DNA of 64,000 nt from JBPRGG01 sp051418075 (GCA_051418075.1 JBPRGG010000031.1:84661-148660), one strand, 5' to 3'. Counted from the first letter of the stretch, positions 1-8,487 are shown. The notes: a model not told the origin generated them from the sequence alone. A program made the numbers and translations.

Positions 1-511
1 GTTTAAAATTTCCATCGATATCAGCTACAGTTCCTATATTAGTTCCACTTACTGCAATATTAGCACCAGGTAATGGTTCATTATTTTCTCCGGATAATAC
101 CTGTCCCTGCAGAATTCTATCAGCACTATTATCGTATCCGGATGGTTGAATGGTTTTTTTAGAAACTGCCAGTGTGTGATTGATTTGTTTAAAATTCAAC
201 CCGGCTTTAACAGAAATGTCAGCTAATACATCCTTCAAAGATTTGCCAGAAGCGGTCAGTTTAGCTATTATCAAACCGTCAATAACTGAATGGTTATAAA
301 TAAACATAAATTCAGTTTGATTTTCGATTTCATTAAAAATATCTTCCACAGAAGTATTTTTTACCTCCAGGTTAACTATTACCTCAGTGAGGTTTATAGG
401 AATTTCCTTTTTACCGTATGTTAATCCGGAGTAAAGGTTTAAAAACAGGATCATTCCTATCCAATATGGTTTCTTCAATTGGATAATTTCCAGAAATAAA
501 AATTTATTCAT
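1..511 (-). CDS. SusC-type TonB-dependent receptor, N-terminal part (cut by window edge)
   Basis: This is the N-terminal ~170 residues of an outer-membrane TonB-dependent receptor of the SusC/RagA type. I translated the minus strand from the ATG at 509-511. It opens with a short hydrophobic segment, then an STN-like domain (residues about 30-105, with an NLEVKNTSVEDIF-type stretch), then the start of a carboxypeptidase-regulatory-like beta-sandwich (LPGANIAVSGTNIGTV...DIDGNF). The STN domain is typical of transducing receptors that signal to a FecR anti-sigma factor. The FecR and sigma genes lie immediately upstream on the same strand, so the three probably form one signalling unit. Plug, barrel and any SusD partner lie outside the window, so the substrate cannot be told. 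The hydrophobic leader is preceded by about 15 residues, so the exact start is uncertain. Confidence 0.85.
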   Translation of the reverse strand, partial: MNKFLFLEIIQLKKPYWIGMILFLNLYSGLTYGKKEIPINLTEVIVNLEVKNTSVEDIFNEIENQTEFMFIYNHSVIDGLIIAKLTASGKSLKDVLADISVKAGLNFKQINHTLAVSKKTIQPSGYDNSADRILQGQVLSGENNEPLPGANIAVSGTNIGTVADIDGNFK

Positions 512-686
512 AAATTTAGATGTTTTAATAAGGTCAATGAATGGTTTTATTAATGCTGGCTCAGAACCTACACGCCAATGTTCTTCTGAGCTAATTTTAA
601 GCAGAAGTGTTCTTAACATTTCTGCTTATTTTGTTGATAGTTGCTTCATTTCATTATTGCACAGTTTTAGTTTTACATCAATGTTT

Positions 687-1664
687 TTATTTACAGTTTC
701 CAAAAAGCACATATTTTTTTTGATCATATTTATAGTAAATTCCCATAGAAAATTGTAAGGCTTCCAGCACGTTAATTAAGCTTTCATTCCTATGTTTTCC
801 AGTAACTACACATCCGGTATCAGGATTGGTTCTGTTTTCTATGGTAACACCATACCATTGTTCTAATTTATCAGCTACTTCATCTAGACTATTATTATTG
901 AAAATCAACAAACCATCTTTCCATCCGGTAATTTCATGCAAAGAACCGGATGACTTTTTAAATTTTGAATTCTGATGATCAAATAAAAGAACATCTTCCG
1001 GAACCAATACATGGAAAGCTTCAGGTTTTGACTGGGTGGCTACTTTTACTTTTCCGGAATTGACCGCAATGACTACTGATGAATCCTTTGATGATTTAAC
1101 ATTAAAAGAAGTGCCTAAAACCATTAATTTTATATCGCCCACAAATACCTCAAAGGGCCTTTTCGGATCTTTTGATATTTCAAAAAAACCTTCTCCTTCT
1201 AAAAACACCGGCCGAAGGTTGGCATCAAAATTATCCGGATATTTCAGGCTTGAATTAGAATTTAGTTTAACTGACGAACCATCAGGTAAAGTAACAATGG
1301 CTTTCTGGCCGGAAACAGTTTCCTTTAAGAGCCAATTGGGAGAATTTGAGCGATTGAAGCCACTGGAATATAAAATAACAGAGCTGACTATAAGCAAGAC
1401 AACTACAGCCGCAATCTTCCAGCTTATAAAATACAATTTAGACTGTTTTACTTTTCCTGATTCTGGATCTGATGGAATGTTTTTATATATCCTTTTCAGC
1501 ATCTGATTCTTTTTTACCGAAGCTTCTACCTGAGACAAAGGATTATAATTATCTTCAAAAGACTGGAACCATTGGTTAAATAAGGTTTGTCCTTCCTTTG
1601 ACTCCCTTCCAGTCAGATATTCCCTAATTATTTTTTCTATATTTCTTTTGCTCATGAACGGCAT
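687..1664 (-). CDS. FecR-family anti-sigma factor
   Basis: This is an inner-membrane anti-sigma regulator that relays a signal from the STN domain of an outer-membrane receptor to an ECF sigma factor. The 325-residue product has a cytoplasmic sigma-binding head (residues 1-75), one transmembrane helix (about 78-100, rich in I, V and L), a periplasmic FecR beta domain (about 115-215, with the TLPDGSSVKLNSNSSL and FLEGEGFFEIS signatures) and a C-terminal domain (about 250-320, with NNNSLDEVADKLEQWYGV) of the kind found in Bacteroidota FecR proteins. It lies 61 bp downstream of the sigma gene. Two in-frame ATGs (1664 and 1655) are possible starts; the shorter begins MSKRN. The pairing with the receptor at 1-511 is inferred from adjacency. 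Confidence 0.92.
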   Translation of the reverse strand: MPFMSKRNIEKIIREYLTGRESKEGQTLFNQWFQSFEDNYNPLSQVEASVKKNQMLKRIYKNIPSDPESGKVKQSKLYFISWKIAAVVVLLIVSSVILYSSGFNRSNSPNWLLKETVSGQKAIVTLPDGSSVKLNSNSSLKYPDNFDANLRPVFLEGEGFFEISKDPKRPFEVFVGDIKLMVLGTSFNVKSSKDSSVVIAVNSGKVKVATQSKPEAFHVLVPEDVLLFDHQNSKFKKSSGSLHEITGWKDGLLIFNNNSLDEVADKLEQWYGVTIENRTNPDTGCVVTGKHRNESLINVLEALQFSMGIYYKYDQKKYVLFGNCK

Positions 1665-1725
1665 TTATTACTAAGTCGTAAAAATGAACCGTGACTCCTA
1701 CTCTAAAAACAGAATTAATAATTAC

Positions 1726-2274
1726 TTAACTTTCTGTTACAAAATCTTTAATAAACAGTTTGATTTGCCGAATGGCTTTTGAAAGTTGATTTTCTACCGT
1801 TTTTATGGATAAACCTAGTTTTTCGGCGATTTCAGGATTGGATAAATATTCTTTTCGGCTTAATAAAAATATTTCTTTACATCTTTGAGGTAAAGTATCT
1901 GCTTTCTTAAATAAGATTAGGTTTAGCTCTTCGGCCAGATATTTTTGTTCTGTCGTATTTTCGCTGCTTTCCAGGGTTTGACTTATTTCTTTTATCCAAT
2001 CCCGGTTGGATTTTTGGCTTCGTATAAAATCAACAATTTTATATTTTAAAACCTGATAAAGATAACCAAGCAGGCTTGATTTTATTTGCAATGTATGACG
2101 CCGTAACCAAAGATCTAAAAAAACATCCTGTAAAATCTCTTCTGTCTGTTCTGTTGATCTTAAACGAGCACTGGCTATAGTGTAAAGACGGTCCCAGTAT
2201 TTATAATAAAGTTGCTCATAGGCGGCCTTATCATTTTTTTTTAGCTGCTCTATTAAATAAAAGTCATCTTGCAT
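1726..2274 (-). CDS. ECF RNA polymerase sigma factor (sigma-70 family)
   Basis: This 182-residue ECF sigma factor has the usual two-domain length. Region 2 (about residues 18-85) contains YEQLYYKYWDRLY and the EEILQDVFLDLWLRR core-binding stretch. Region 4 (about 120-175) carries a helix-turn-helix with the LSNPEIAEKLGLSIKTVENQLSKA signature of the Bacteroidetes FecI-like group. It should direct transcription of the downstream receptor locus once released by the FecR protein at 687-1664. A minus-strand TAAATTTG box lies 28-35 bp upstream of its ATG. It is the first gene of the minus-strand sigma/FecR/SusC set. Confidence 0.93.
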   Translation of the reverse strand: MQDDFYLIEQLKKNDKAAYEQLYYKYWDRLYTIASARLRSTEQTEEILQDVFLDLWLRRHTLQIKSSLLGYLYQVLKYKIVDFIRSQKSNRDWIKEISQTLESSENTTEQKYLAEELNLILFKKADTLPQRCKEIFLLSRKEYLSNPEIAEKLGLSIKTVENQLSKAIRQIKLFIKDFVTES

Positions 2275-2301
2275 CAGAAGTATTCCTATTTATTATTATT
2301 C

Positions 2302-2309
2302 CAAATTTA
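2302..2309 (-). promoter_or_regulatory. Candidate Bacteroidota -7 box upstream of the sigma gene
   Basis: On the minus strand the sequence reads TAAATTTG, an exact match to the TAnnTTTG -7 element of Bacteroidota. It lies 28-35 bp upstream of the sigma factor ATG. I see no clear TTTG -33 element at the expected distance, so this rests on one box and its position. Confidence 0.35.
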
Positions 2310-2510
2310 GATAAGCGGGAAGTGATTTTTTTTACCTGTTCATTATTTCTATGTTAATTATATCAATCATTATTTAACCACAAAAAAACTCATACCCTAA
2401 ATTATCCCCCCCCGGGAAATTCTGCAAAATCGACATCTGCTATCCTGAAATGTTAAAGTCAAATTTTTATATTGTGGGTATTGAAAATTAGATCAACATA
2501 CATTAATTTT

Positions 2511-2550
2511 ACCATACAGTACCAAACAGTTACCATGAGTACCATACAGT
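2511..2550 (+). repeat. Four ~10-bp tandem repeats spanning the GntR start codon (possible operator)
   Basis: Four near-identical units related to ACCATACAGT begin at 2511 (ACCATACAGT), 2521 (ACCAAACAGT), 2532 (ACCATGAGT, one base shorter) and 2541 (ACCATACAGT). The spacing is about one DNA helical turn, and the third unit contains the ATG start of the GntR gene. Repeated sites on one face of the helix at the start of a regulator gene suggest autoregulatory binding, but this is inference. The array could also simply encode the short N-terminal stretch. Confidence 0.5.
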
Positions 2551-3569
2551 TAAAGGAACTAATTCATATTGATCATCAATCCGGCATACCCCTGTATCGC
2601 CAGATCGTGAATTCTGTGATACAAGCTGTAGCTTCTGAACAGCTCAAAATAGGTAGTTTGTTGCCTTCGATCAATCAGGTAAAATATCGGCATGAGGTGT
2701 CCCGGGATACAGTGATTGCTGCCTATGATGAATTGAGGTCCATTGGATTGGTGGCAGCCAGCCAGGGCAAAGGCTATTACATCGCCAGCGATCAGGTTGA
2801 CCGACATCACCGGATATGTTTATTGTTTGATGAATTCAGCGATTATAAACAGGTCCTTTACCATTCCTTTAAACAAGCAATGGGAACAAAGGCAGTAATT
2901 GACCTGTTCTTTCATCATTTCAATCCGAATATATTTGAATCACTGCTTAAGGAAAAAGCTGGCTTATACACCGCCTTTGTGCTGATGCCCCTCAGGCACA
3001 GAAGATTGAATCAGTTGGTCTGGTCTATGGCTTCGGAAAACACCTACATCCTGGACCAGGATCTGTTGCCAAAGCAGTTCCATTTGCCAGGGGTAGTACA
3101 AAATTTCAGAGAGGATATGTTTCAGGCCCTGGTACAGGTACTTCCCCAATTATCAGCCTACCGCAGGTTGATCATGCTTTATCCGGAACCTGAGAATCCC
3201 ACCACCAGCTATATCACCAAAAAATGGATCAGGGGTTTTCAGCGCTTTTGCCAGCATTATCAATTGAAGGGAATTAGCTCCAGCCAAATCGATAAAAAGT
3301 TGAAAAAGGGAGATGTTTACCTGGTCATCAATGATTTACATTTGGTTCAAATTATTAAACTGGCCAAAGCCAAAAACTTACAGGCCGGAGAAGACTATGG
3401 CCTGATCAGCATGAATGAAACGCCGCTTAAAGAAGTGATAGGAGAGGGTATTACCACTTTTTCCACAGATTTTCATCAAATGGGTCTTACCCTGGCTAAT
3501 ATGATAAGCCAGGGTAAACCTGAAAAAATTCATAATCCAATGGTAGTAAATCAAAGAAATTCCATTTAA
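2535..3569 (+). CDS. GntR-family regulator with LacI-like ligand-binding domain
   Basis: This is a transcription regulator that probably senses a small metabolite and controls the downstream operon. From the ATG at 2535 it is 344 residues long. The longer upstream reading frame adds 21 residues with no domain value, while this start gives a normal GntR N-terminus. Residues about 8-80 form a winged helix (GIPLYRQIVNSVIQAV, then LPSINQV, then SRDTVIAAYDELRSIGLV). The rest (about 85-340) resembles a periplasmic-binding-protein/LacI-type effector domain (LLFDEFSDYKQVLYHSF; GEDYGLISMNETPL; TTFSTDFHQMG), an arrangement common in Bacteroidota GntR proteins. The oxygenase gene begins 11 bp after its stop, so it is probably the first gene of that operon. 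The ligand is unknown, possibly the GRE substrate. Confidence 0.85.
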   Translation: MSTIQLKELIHIDHQSGIPLYRQIVNSVIQAVASEQLKIGSLLPSINQVKYRHEVSRDTVIAAYDELRSIGLVAASQGKGYYIASDQVDRHHRICLLFDEFSDYKQVLYHSFKQAMGTKAVIDLFFHHFNPNIFESLLKEKAGLYTAFVLMPLRHRRLNQLVWSMASENTYILDQDLLPKQFHLPGVVQNFREDMFQALVQVLPQLSAYRRLIMLYPEPENPTTSYITKKWIRGFQRFCQHYQLKGISSSQIDKKLKKGDVYLVINDLHLVQIIKLAKAKNLQAGEDYGLISMNETPLKEVIGEGITTFSTDFHQMGLTLANMISQGKPEKIHNPMVVNQRNSI

Positions 3570-3580
3570 AGCAGATAACT

Positions 3581-4333
3581 ATGAGTGATTTAAAAGTATT
3601 ATCTTCACAAGATGTAGCCCATTACAAAGAAAAGGGCTACATCTTGTATCATCAGCAACTTTTCCCCCGGGATAAGTTTGGTCAATTAAATCAGATTTTA
3701 GATGAACATCTGGCTGATAAGGGCAGTAAATTATCAGATGAACTGGATACTCCGCATTTTCGGGATCCCCGCTTATTTGATTACCTGATGGATCCCCATA
3801 CGCTTGATTTGGTAGAGGATATTTTAGGGCCGAATATTGGACTTTGGAGTAGTCATTTCATATGTAAAGACCCCATTGTAGGTCGAAGAACGCCCTGGCA
3901 TGAAGACAGTGCCTATTGGGAAGGTAAATTTGAAAAACTGGATAAAATTGTTACCATATGGCTGGCACTGGATGATTCCAGACTGGAAAATGGATGTATG
4001 GGAGTGGTTCCGGGATCCCATTGCCATGGATTTTCTCAGTATGAAGCGGTGGATGCTCAAACTAATACCTTTCAGGAAGAAATCAAAGCCGGGAGTTTTG
4101 ATGAGGCAGATGTAGTGTGGTTTGAATTGAACCAGGGAGCGTGCTCCCTGCACGATGCCCGAATTATTCATGGGGCCAAAGCCAATACCAGTCAGAAACG
4201 ACGTTGTGGTTATACCATGCGTTACTTTAGCCTGGAGATGAAATACAATACCGATTTACCCGGCAATGAAAAACATACTTTATACCATTGCCGTGGTGAA
4301 AATATAGCCGGTAATCCTTTAACTTACCGATAA
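3581..4333 (+). CDS. Phytanoyl-CoA dioxygenase (PhyH)-family Fe(II)/2-oxoglutarate oxygenase
   Basis: This is predicted to be a non-haem iron oxygenase that hydroxylates a small molecule using O2 and 2-oxoglutarate. The 250-residue length is typical of bacterial PhyH proteins. The facial triad is visible: H107 and D109 in TPWHEDSAYW, and a distal H197 in HDARIIHGAKANTS, followed by an arginine (R207/R208) that would bind 2-oxoglutarate. It sits 11 bp after the GntR gene and 8 bp before the glycyl radical enzyme gene. The pairing is odd: the oxygenase needs O2, whereas a glycyl radical enzyme is destroyed by it. The substrate is not recognisable. Confidence 0.85.
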   Translation: MSDLKVLSSQDVAHYKEKGYILYHQQLFPRDKFGQLNQILDEHLADKGSKLSDELDTPHFRDPRLFDYLMDPHTLDLVEDILGPNIGLWSSHFICKDPIVGRRTPWHEDSAYWEGKFEKLDKIVTIWLALDDSRLENGCMGVVPGSHCHGFSQYEAVDAQTNTFQEEIKAGSFDEADVVWFELNQGACSLHDARIIHGAKANTSQKRRCGYTMRYFSLEMKYNTDLPGNEKHTLYHCRGENIAGNPLTYR

Positions 4334-4341
4334 CTCAGATC

Positions 4342-6576
4342 ATGATAGCATTTGACCTTCATCAATCCCTCGATATTTCCCAGCCCAATGACCAGGTTAG
4401 CTACATGGAATGGTTTACTATGGTTTATCAGGCTTATCAGGAAAAAGATACCGCCCAAAGAGAAGCCGCCATTCACCAGGTTCAGTTTCCTGCAATTATG
4501 CAGGCTTTGTCTGAACCAGCTATTTTAGCCGGAACATTGGATTGGCCTATCCTCTGTTTTGCCCCTCAAACTAAAGCAGCCGGAGGAATAGGGTTTGGAT
4601 ACTGTTTTGACCTGGTTAAAGCCCATGAATTATTAAATAAACCTTCACTCTCCCAGGAAAACCAGAAAAAGTTGCATCAACTGATCGCATTCTGGAAAAA
4701 TGAAAATTCAGCTGCTCAAACCAGGCATCAGTTCTCAAGGGAAATGCAGAAAGCTTTCCCTTCGGATAATTGGCTGGAAGAACCTGGGGTGGCTTTCCCA
4801 CTTTACCGTATGGCAGGTACTCAACTAAATTACAAAAAGCTGTTGAGGCTGGGCATATCTGGCTTGTACAGGGAAATAGAACAGTTTCTGACCGCTGATA
4901 TTGATCCGGATTCGCAAAGTTTTTATCAGGCTCTGCAAAGTGCCCTGGACACCCTGATCAGGATCCTGGAATTTTATGCTATTCAAGCCAGTGGCCCCTT
5001 GAAATCCAGTCTTTTGAATTTGACCAAAGCGCCTCCCTCTAGTTTCAGAGAAGCTATTCAATTGGTTCATTTGTATGCCTTGATGTCTGGTTCTCTGAAT
5101 TATGGACGAATGGATGATTATTTGGGTGAATTTTTGATTAAGGACCTGGCAGAGCAAAAAATAAACCGGCAGGAGGCACTGGATCTGCTGGTGGCTTTTT
5201 GGAGTAAAATAATTGAAAGAGGCCATGTGCATGATTGTCGTTTAACTGTAGGAGGGAAGGGCAGGGAAAATCCGGAAGCTGCCGATCATTTTGCTTTGCT
5301 GGCCCTGGAAGCATCAGAGATCACCAATGATGTTCTGCCTCAGCTTAGCCTTAGGTTACATCAGGATATGGATCAACAGCTGAAGCAAAAAGCTTTTGAT
5401 TTATTGGAACAGGGATTGACTTTCCCGATGTTGTACAATGATGAGGTCAATATTCCGGCTGTCAGTAAGGCGTTTCAGGTAGATCTGCAGGAGGCTGAAC
5501 AATACATCCCCTACGGCTGTGGAGAATTTATCCTGGACCATCGCAGTGTAGGATCGCCCAATGGTATCATCAACCTGCTTAAAGCGCTTGAAATTACATT
5601 ACATCATGGCAAAGATCCTGTTTCAGGCCAAATAAAAGGCATTTCTGCCGGAAAAATACGGGATTTTAATGATTTTGATCAGCTATGGCAGGCTTATCAG
5701 CAGCAGGTGGATTATTTTTTGGAACAATTGGCTCTTCAACAGGATCTGGAATACCAGGTAGCAGGGAAAACTGCGCCATTTTTATACTTAAGCCTGCTCT
5801 ATGATGATTGTCTTCCCCGTGGTTTAGGTTTGTTTCAGGGAGGAGTACGCTACCTGGGAGGCACCATGGAAAGCTATGGCAACACCAATACCGCTGACAG
5901 TCTCTTGGCCATTAAAAAACTGGTGTTTGAGCAAAAGAAAATTACTTTACCCAAATTGCTGGAAATCCTTCAAGCTGACTTTTCCGGCTATGAACAGGAA
6001 AAAAGCTGGTTGCAAAATGTACCTAAATATGGCAATGATGATCCGGAAGCTGATCAGATGGCCCGCCAGGTGCATCAGCAGGTGTGTCTTTCTACTCAAA
6101 GATTTGGCCACAATACCAGCCTGGATACATACCTGGTGGTAGTGATCAACAATTCAGCCAATGCCATTTTAGGGAGGACTACCATGGCTTCAGCCGATGG
6201 CAGGTCTGCATTTACAGCCATGGCTAACGGCAATAATCCTTCTCCGGGAAGTGATCGTCAGGGATTAACCGCTTTTCTGAATTCTTTGGTAAAGTTAGAT
6301 TCTGATATACACGCTGGTACGGTGCAAAACATGAAATTTTCCCGGGAAATGTTTACCAAATACCGCTCCCAGACGTTATCTTTATTAGAAACCTATTTTG
6401 CTAAAGGCGGATCCCAGGCCATGATTTCAGTGGTAAGCCGGCAGGACCTGGAAAATGCTATGAAAGCACCGGAAAAATATGCAAATTTGATGGTCAGGGT
6501 GGGCGGTTTCAGCGCCCGTTTTGTAGAACTGGAGCCGGATGTTCAGGCAGAGATCCTGCAACGTACTTTGTATTGA
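4342..6576 (+). CDS. Glycyl radical enzyme of unknown substrate (PFL/diol dehydratase superfamily)
   Basis: This 744-residue enzyme is expected to use a protein glycyl radical to generate a cysteine thiyl radical that attacks its substrate anaerobically. The C-terminal radical loop is RVGGFSA (residues 719-725), with the radical glycine at 722. The catalytic cysteine is C393 in YIPYGCGEF, followed by E395. It lacks the double cysteine of pyruvate formate-lyase. Its C-x-E arrangement resembles the eliminase/dehydratase branch (choline lyase, glycerol and hydroxyproline dehydratases), but those usually read GCVE, so GCGE marks a variant. It is somewhat shorter than those enzymes. The activase gene follows 7 bp later. 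I cannot name the substrate. Confidence 0.9.
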   Translation: MIAFDLHQSLDISQPNDQVSYMEWFTMVYQAYQEKDTAQREAAIHQVQFPAIMQALSEPAILAGTLDWPILCFAPQTKAAGGIGFGYCFDLVKAHELLNKPSLSQENQKKLHQLIAFWKNENSAAQTRHQFSREMQKAFPSDNWLEEPGVAFPLYRMAGTQLNYKKLLRLGISGLYREIEQFLTADIDPDSQSFYQALQSALDTLIRILEFYAIQASGPLKSSLLNLTKAPPSSFREAIQLVHLYALMSGSLNYGRMDDYLGEFLIKDLAEQKINRQEALDLLVAFWSKIIERGHVHDCRLTVGGKGRENPEAADHFALLALEASEITNDVLPQLSLRLHQDMDQQLKQKAFDLLEQGLTFPMLYNDEVNIPAVSKAFQVDLQEAEQYIPYGCGEFILDHRSVGSPNGIINLLKALEITLHHGKDPVSGQIKGISAGKIRDFNDFDQLWQAYQQQVDYFLEQLALQQDLEYQVAGKTAPFLYLSLLYDDCLPRGLGLFQGGVRYLGGTMESYGNTNTADSLLAIKKLVFEQKKITLPKLLEILQADFSGYEQEKSWLQNVPKYGNDDPEADQMARQVHQQVCLSTQRFGHNTSLDTYLVVVINNSANAILGRTTMASADGRSAFTAMANGNNPSPGSDRQGLTAFLNSLVKLDSDIHAGTVQNMKFSREMFTKYRSQTLSLLETYFAKGGSQAMISVVSRQDLENAMKAPEKYANLMVRVGGFSARFVELEPDVQAEILQRTLY

Positions 6577-6583
6577 AACTTGA

Positions 6584-7483
6584 ATGAAAGAAGAAGGAAT
6601 TGTATTTGATATTCAGCGTCATGCCTTAAATGATGGACCAGGTATACGGACCACTGTGTTTTTAAAAGGTTGTCCCCTGCGCTGTGTTTGGTGTCACAAT
6701 CCTGAGGCCCAATCTTTCAAACCTCAACTCAGCTATAGCTCCAATCAATGCCAAAATTGCTTTACTTGCCTGACCATTTGTAAAAACCAGGCGCACCAGG
6801 TGGTGAACGATCAGCATTGCCTGGATGTGGAAAAATGTGAGGCAGATGGATATTGTGTGAGGAATTGCCCTTTTGAGGCAGTGGAAATTATTGGAAAATC
6901 GATGACTGTTGATCAGGTAATGGAGGTAGTGAGAAAGGACCAGGATTATTATATCCAGTCGGGTGGGGGAGTTACTTTGTCAGGAGGTGAGCCCATGAGC
7001 CAGTTTGCTTTTACCTATCACTTGTTAAAATCAGCCAAACAGGAAAACATGCATACTTGCCTGGATACCAGTGGTTATGCCCGACCTGATCAGTTCGAAA
7101 AAATACTTCCTTTTGTGGATTTGTTCCTGTTTGATTATAAAGAAACTGATCCAAACCGACATCATGAGTTTACCGGGGTAAACCAGCAGTTGATCCTCAG
7201 GAATCTGGACCTTATCATAAAAAATAAGGCAAAAGTAAGGCTGAGATGTCCTGTTGTCCCTGGCTTTAATGATTCAGATCAACATCTTAAGGGAATAGCC
7301 CTGCTTTCTCAAAAATATCAAATACCGGTAGATTTGATGCCATTCCATAATATGGCCAAAGGAAAGGCTGAAAGGTTGGGCCTTGATAGTTTTGTTTTAC
7401 CCGAAATAGCTGCTGTAAAGCCTGAAGAAGAGGAAAAATGGCTGAAGCTTCTAAAAAGTTATGGCTGCCTTATCAACCAATGA
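6584..7483 (+). CDS. Glycyl radical enzyme activating protein (radical SAM)
   Basis: This radical SAM activase abstracts hydrogen from the glycine of the partner enzyme encoded just upstream. The 299-residue product starts with the activase signature DGPGIRTTVFLKGC. The SAM-cluster cysteines C30, C34 and C37 follow the CxxxCxxC pattern (GCPLRCVWCHNPE). An inserted ferredoxin-like domain (about 52-100) has one complete cluster motif (C56, C59, C62, C66). The second is unusual: C85, C91 and C95 are present, but the expected cysteine near 88 is aspartate, with an extra C79 upstream. GGGVTLSGGEPM is the SAM-binding GGE region. The insert is typical of activases for the GRE eliminase group rather than of pyruvate formate-lyase activase. 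Confidence 0.93.
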   Translation: MKEEGIVFDIQRHALNDGPGIRTTVFLKGCPLRCVWCHNPEAQSFKPQLSYSSNQCQNCFTCLTICKNQAHQVVNDQHCLDVEKCEADGYCVRNCPFEAVEIIGKSMTVDQVMEVVRKDQDYYIQSGGGVTLSGGEPMSQFAFTYHLLKSAKQENMHTCLDTSGYARPDQFEKILPFVDLFLFDYKETDPNRHHEFTGVNQQLILRNLDLIIKNKAKVRLRCPVVPGFNDSDQHLKGIALLSQKYQIPVDLMPFHNMAKGKAERLGLDSFVLPEIAAVKPEEEEKWLKLLKSYGCLINQ

Positions 7484-7623
7484 GCAGATCTTTTGATGGT
7501 AGCTAAAAAACCTCCTGTCGATAAACAAATCAGTGACACGATCTTTTCAAAATTAGTTCCACCGCATTTGGAGGACTTATTTTTCTTTATAATTCATTAA
7601 TTGGCAACTTTTTATTAATTTAG

Positions 7624-8487
7624 ATGGTTTATAAGATTCTTAATAGGATCATAAAAAGACAAATTGCATTGAATAAAATTCAGGAACATATATTAAATCT
7701 TCAAAAATGGTTTCAAAACCAGGATAAAGTAATTGTGGCCTTATCCGGTGGGGTGGACTCCTGCCTGGTCGCATTTTTGGCCAGGAAGTTTTTAGGTAAA
7801 CAAAATGCCATTTCTGTTATTTCCCATTCAGCCAGCCTGAAAGCCAGGGATCTAAAGGATGCCCGCAACTTTTGTGAGCGCTATGATATTCAGTTGGAAG
7901 TAGTGGATGCCAAAGAAATTGAGGATGAAAATTATGCTTCCAACCCCATTAATCGCTGTTATTTCTGTAAAACCGCTTTGTATTCAGAATTAGTAGCCCT
8001 GATAGATCAGCGATTTGCCGGTTACAAGATCCTGAACGGAAACAATTATAGCGATTTTGGCGATTACAGACCCGGTTTGCAGGCGGCTGATGAAAAAGAA
8101 GTGCTGAGTCCCCTGGCGGCCTGCCAACTTACCAAAGAAGATATCCGGGATATAGCCCGGCATTATGATTTATTTGTCTGGGATAAACCGGCCAGTCCCT
8201 GTTTGAGTAGTCGTTTTCCTTATGGTGAAGCTATCACTATCCAAAAATTAAGAATGGTGGAAAAAGCAGAAGAGCTACTTTATGAGGAAGGTTTCAGGGA
8301 TTCCCGGGTACGCTATTTTAAAAAATCTGCTAAGATTGAAGTGCCGGCCTCACAGGTGGAACAATTGAAGAAAAAATGGAATAATATAGCCGGGCAAATT
8401 ACTGCTTTGGGATTTGAGGATTGTATTCTTGATGAAGAAGGGCTGATTTCCGGCAAATTAAACAGGGTATTAACCAATGAAAAATAA
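7624..8487 (+). CDS. larE: LarE, ATP-dependent sulfur transferase of nickel-pincer cofactor synthesis
   Basis: LarE adenylates the carboxylates of the pyridinium precursor made by LarB and inserts sulfur. The 287-residue protein has the PP-loop SGGVDS (residues 41-46) near its N-terminus. It carries the family cysteine C193 in SPCLSSRFPYG, equivalent to the sacrificial cysteine of the Lactiplantibacillus enzyme. It also has C112 and C115 in NRCYFCKTALY. Three such cysteines are the hallmark of the [4Fe-4S]-dependent LarE type, which uses a cluster-bound sulfur rather than sacrificing its own cysteine. The stop overlaps the larB start by 11 bp. The gene starts 140 bp after the GRE activase, so the lar genes probably form a separate transcription unit. 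Confidence 0.93.
   Translation: MVYKILNRIIKRQIALNKIQEHILNLQKWFQNQDKVIVALSGGVDSCLVAFLARKFLGKQNAISVISHSASLKARDLKDARNFCERYDIQLEVVDAKEIEDENYASNPINRCYFCKTALYSELVALIDQRFAGYKILNGNNYSDFGDYRPGLQAADEKEVLSPLAACQLTKEDIRDIARHYDLFVWDKPASPCLSSRFPYGEAITIQKLRMVEKAEELLYEEGFRDSRVRYFKKSAKIEVPASQVEQLKKKWNNIAGQITALGFEDCILDEEGLISGKLNRVLTNEK

Noticed and set aside
1036..1506. 156-codon frame opposite the FecR gene
   Set aside because: Antisense shadow of a clear FecR protein with no domain of its own.
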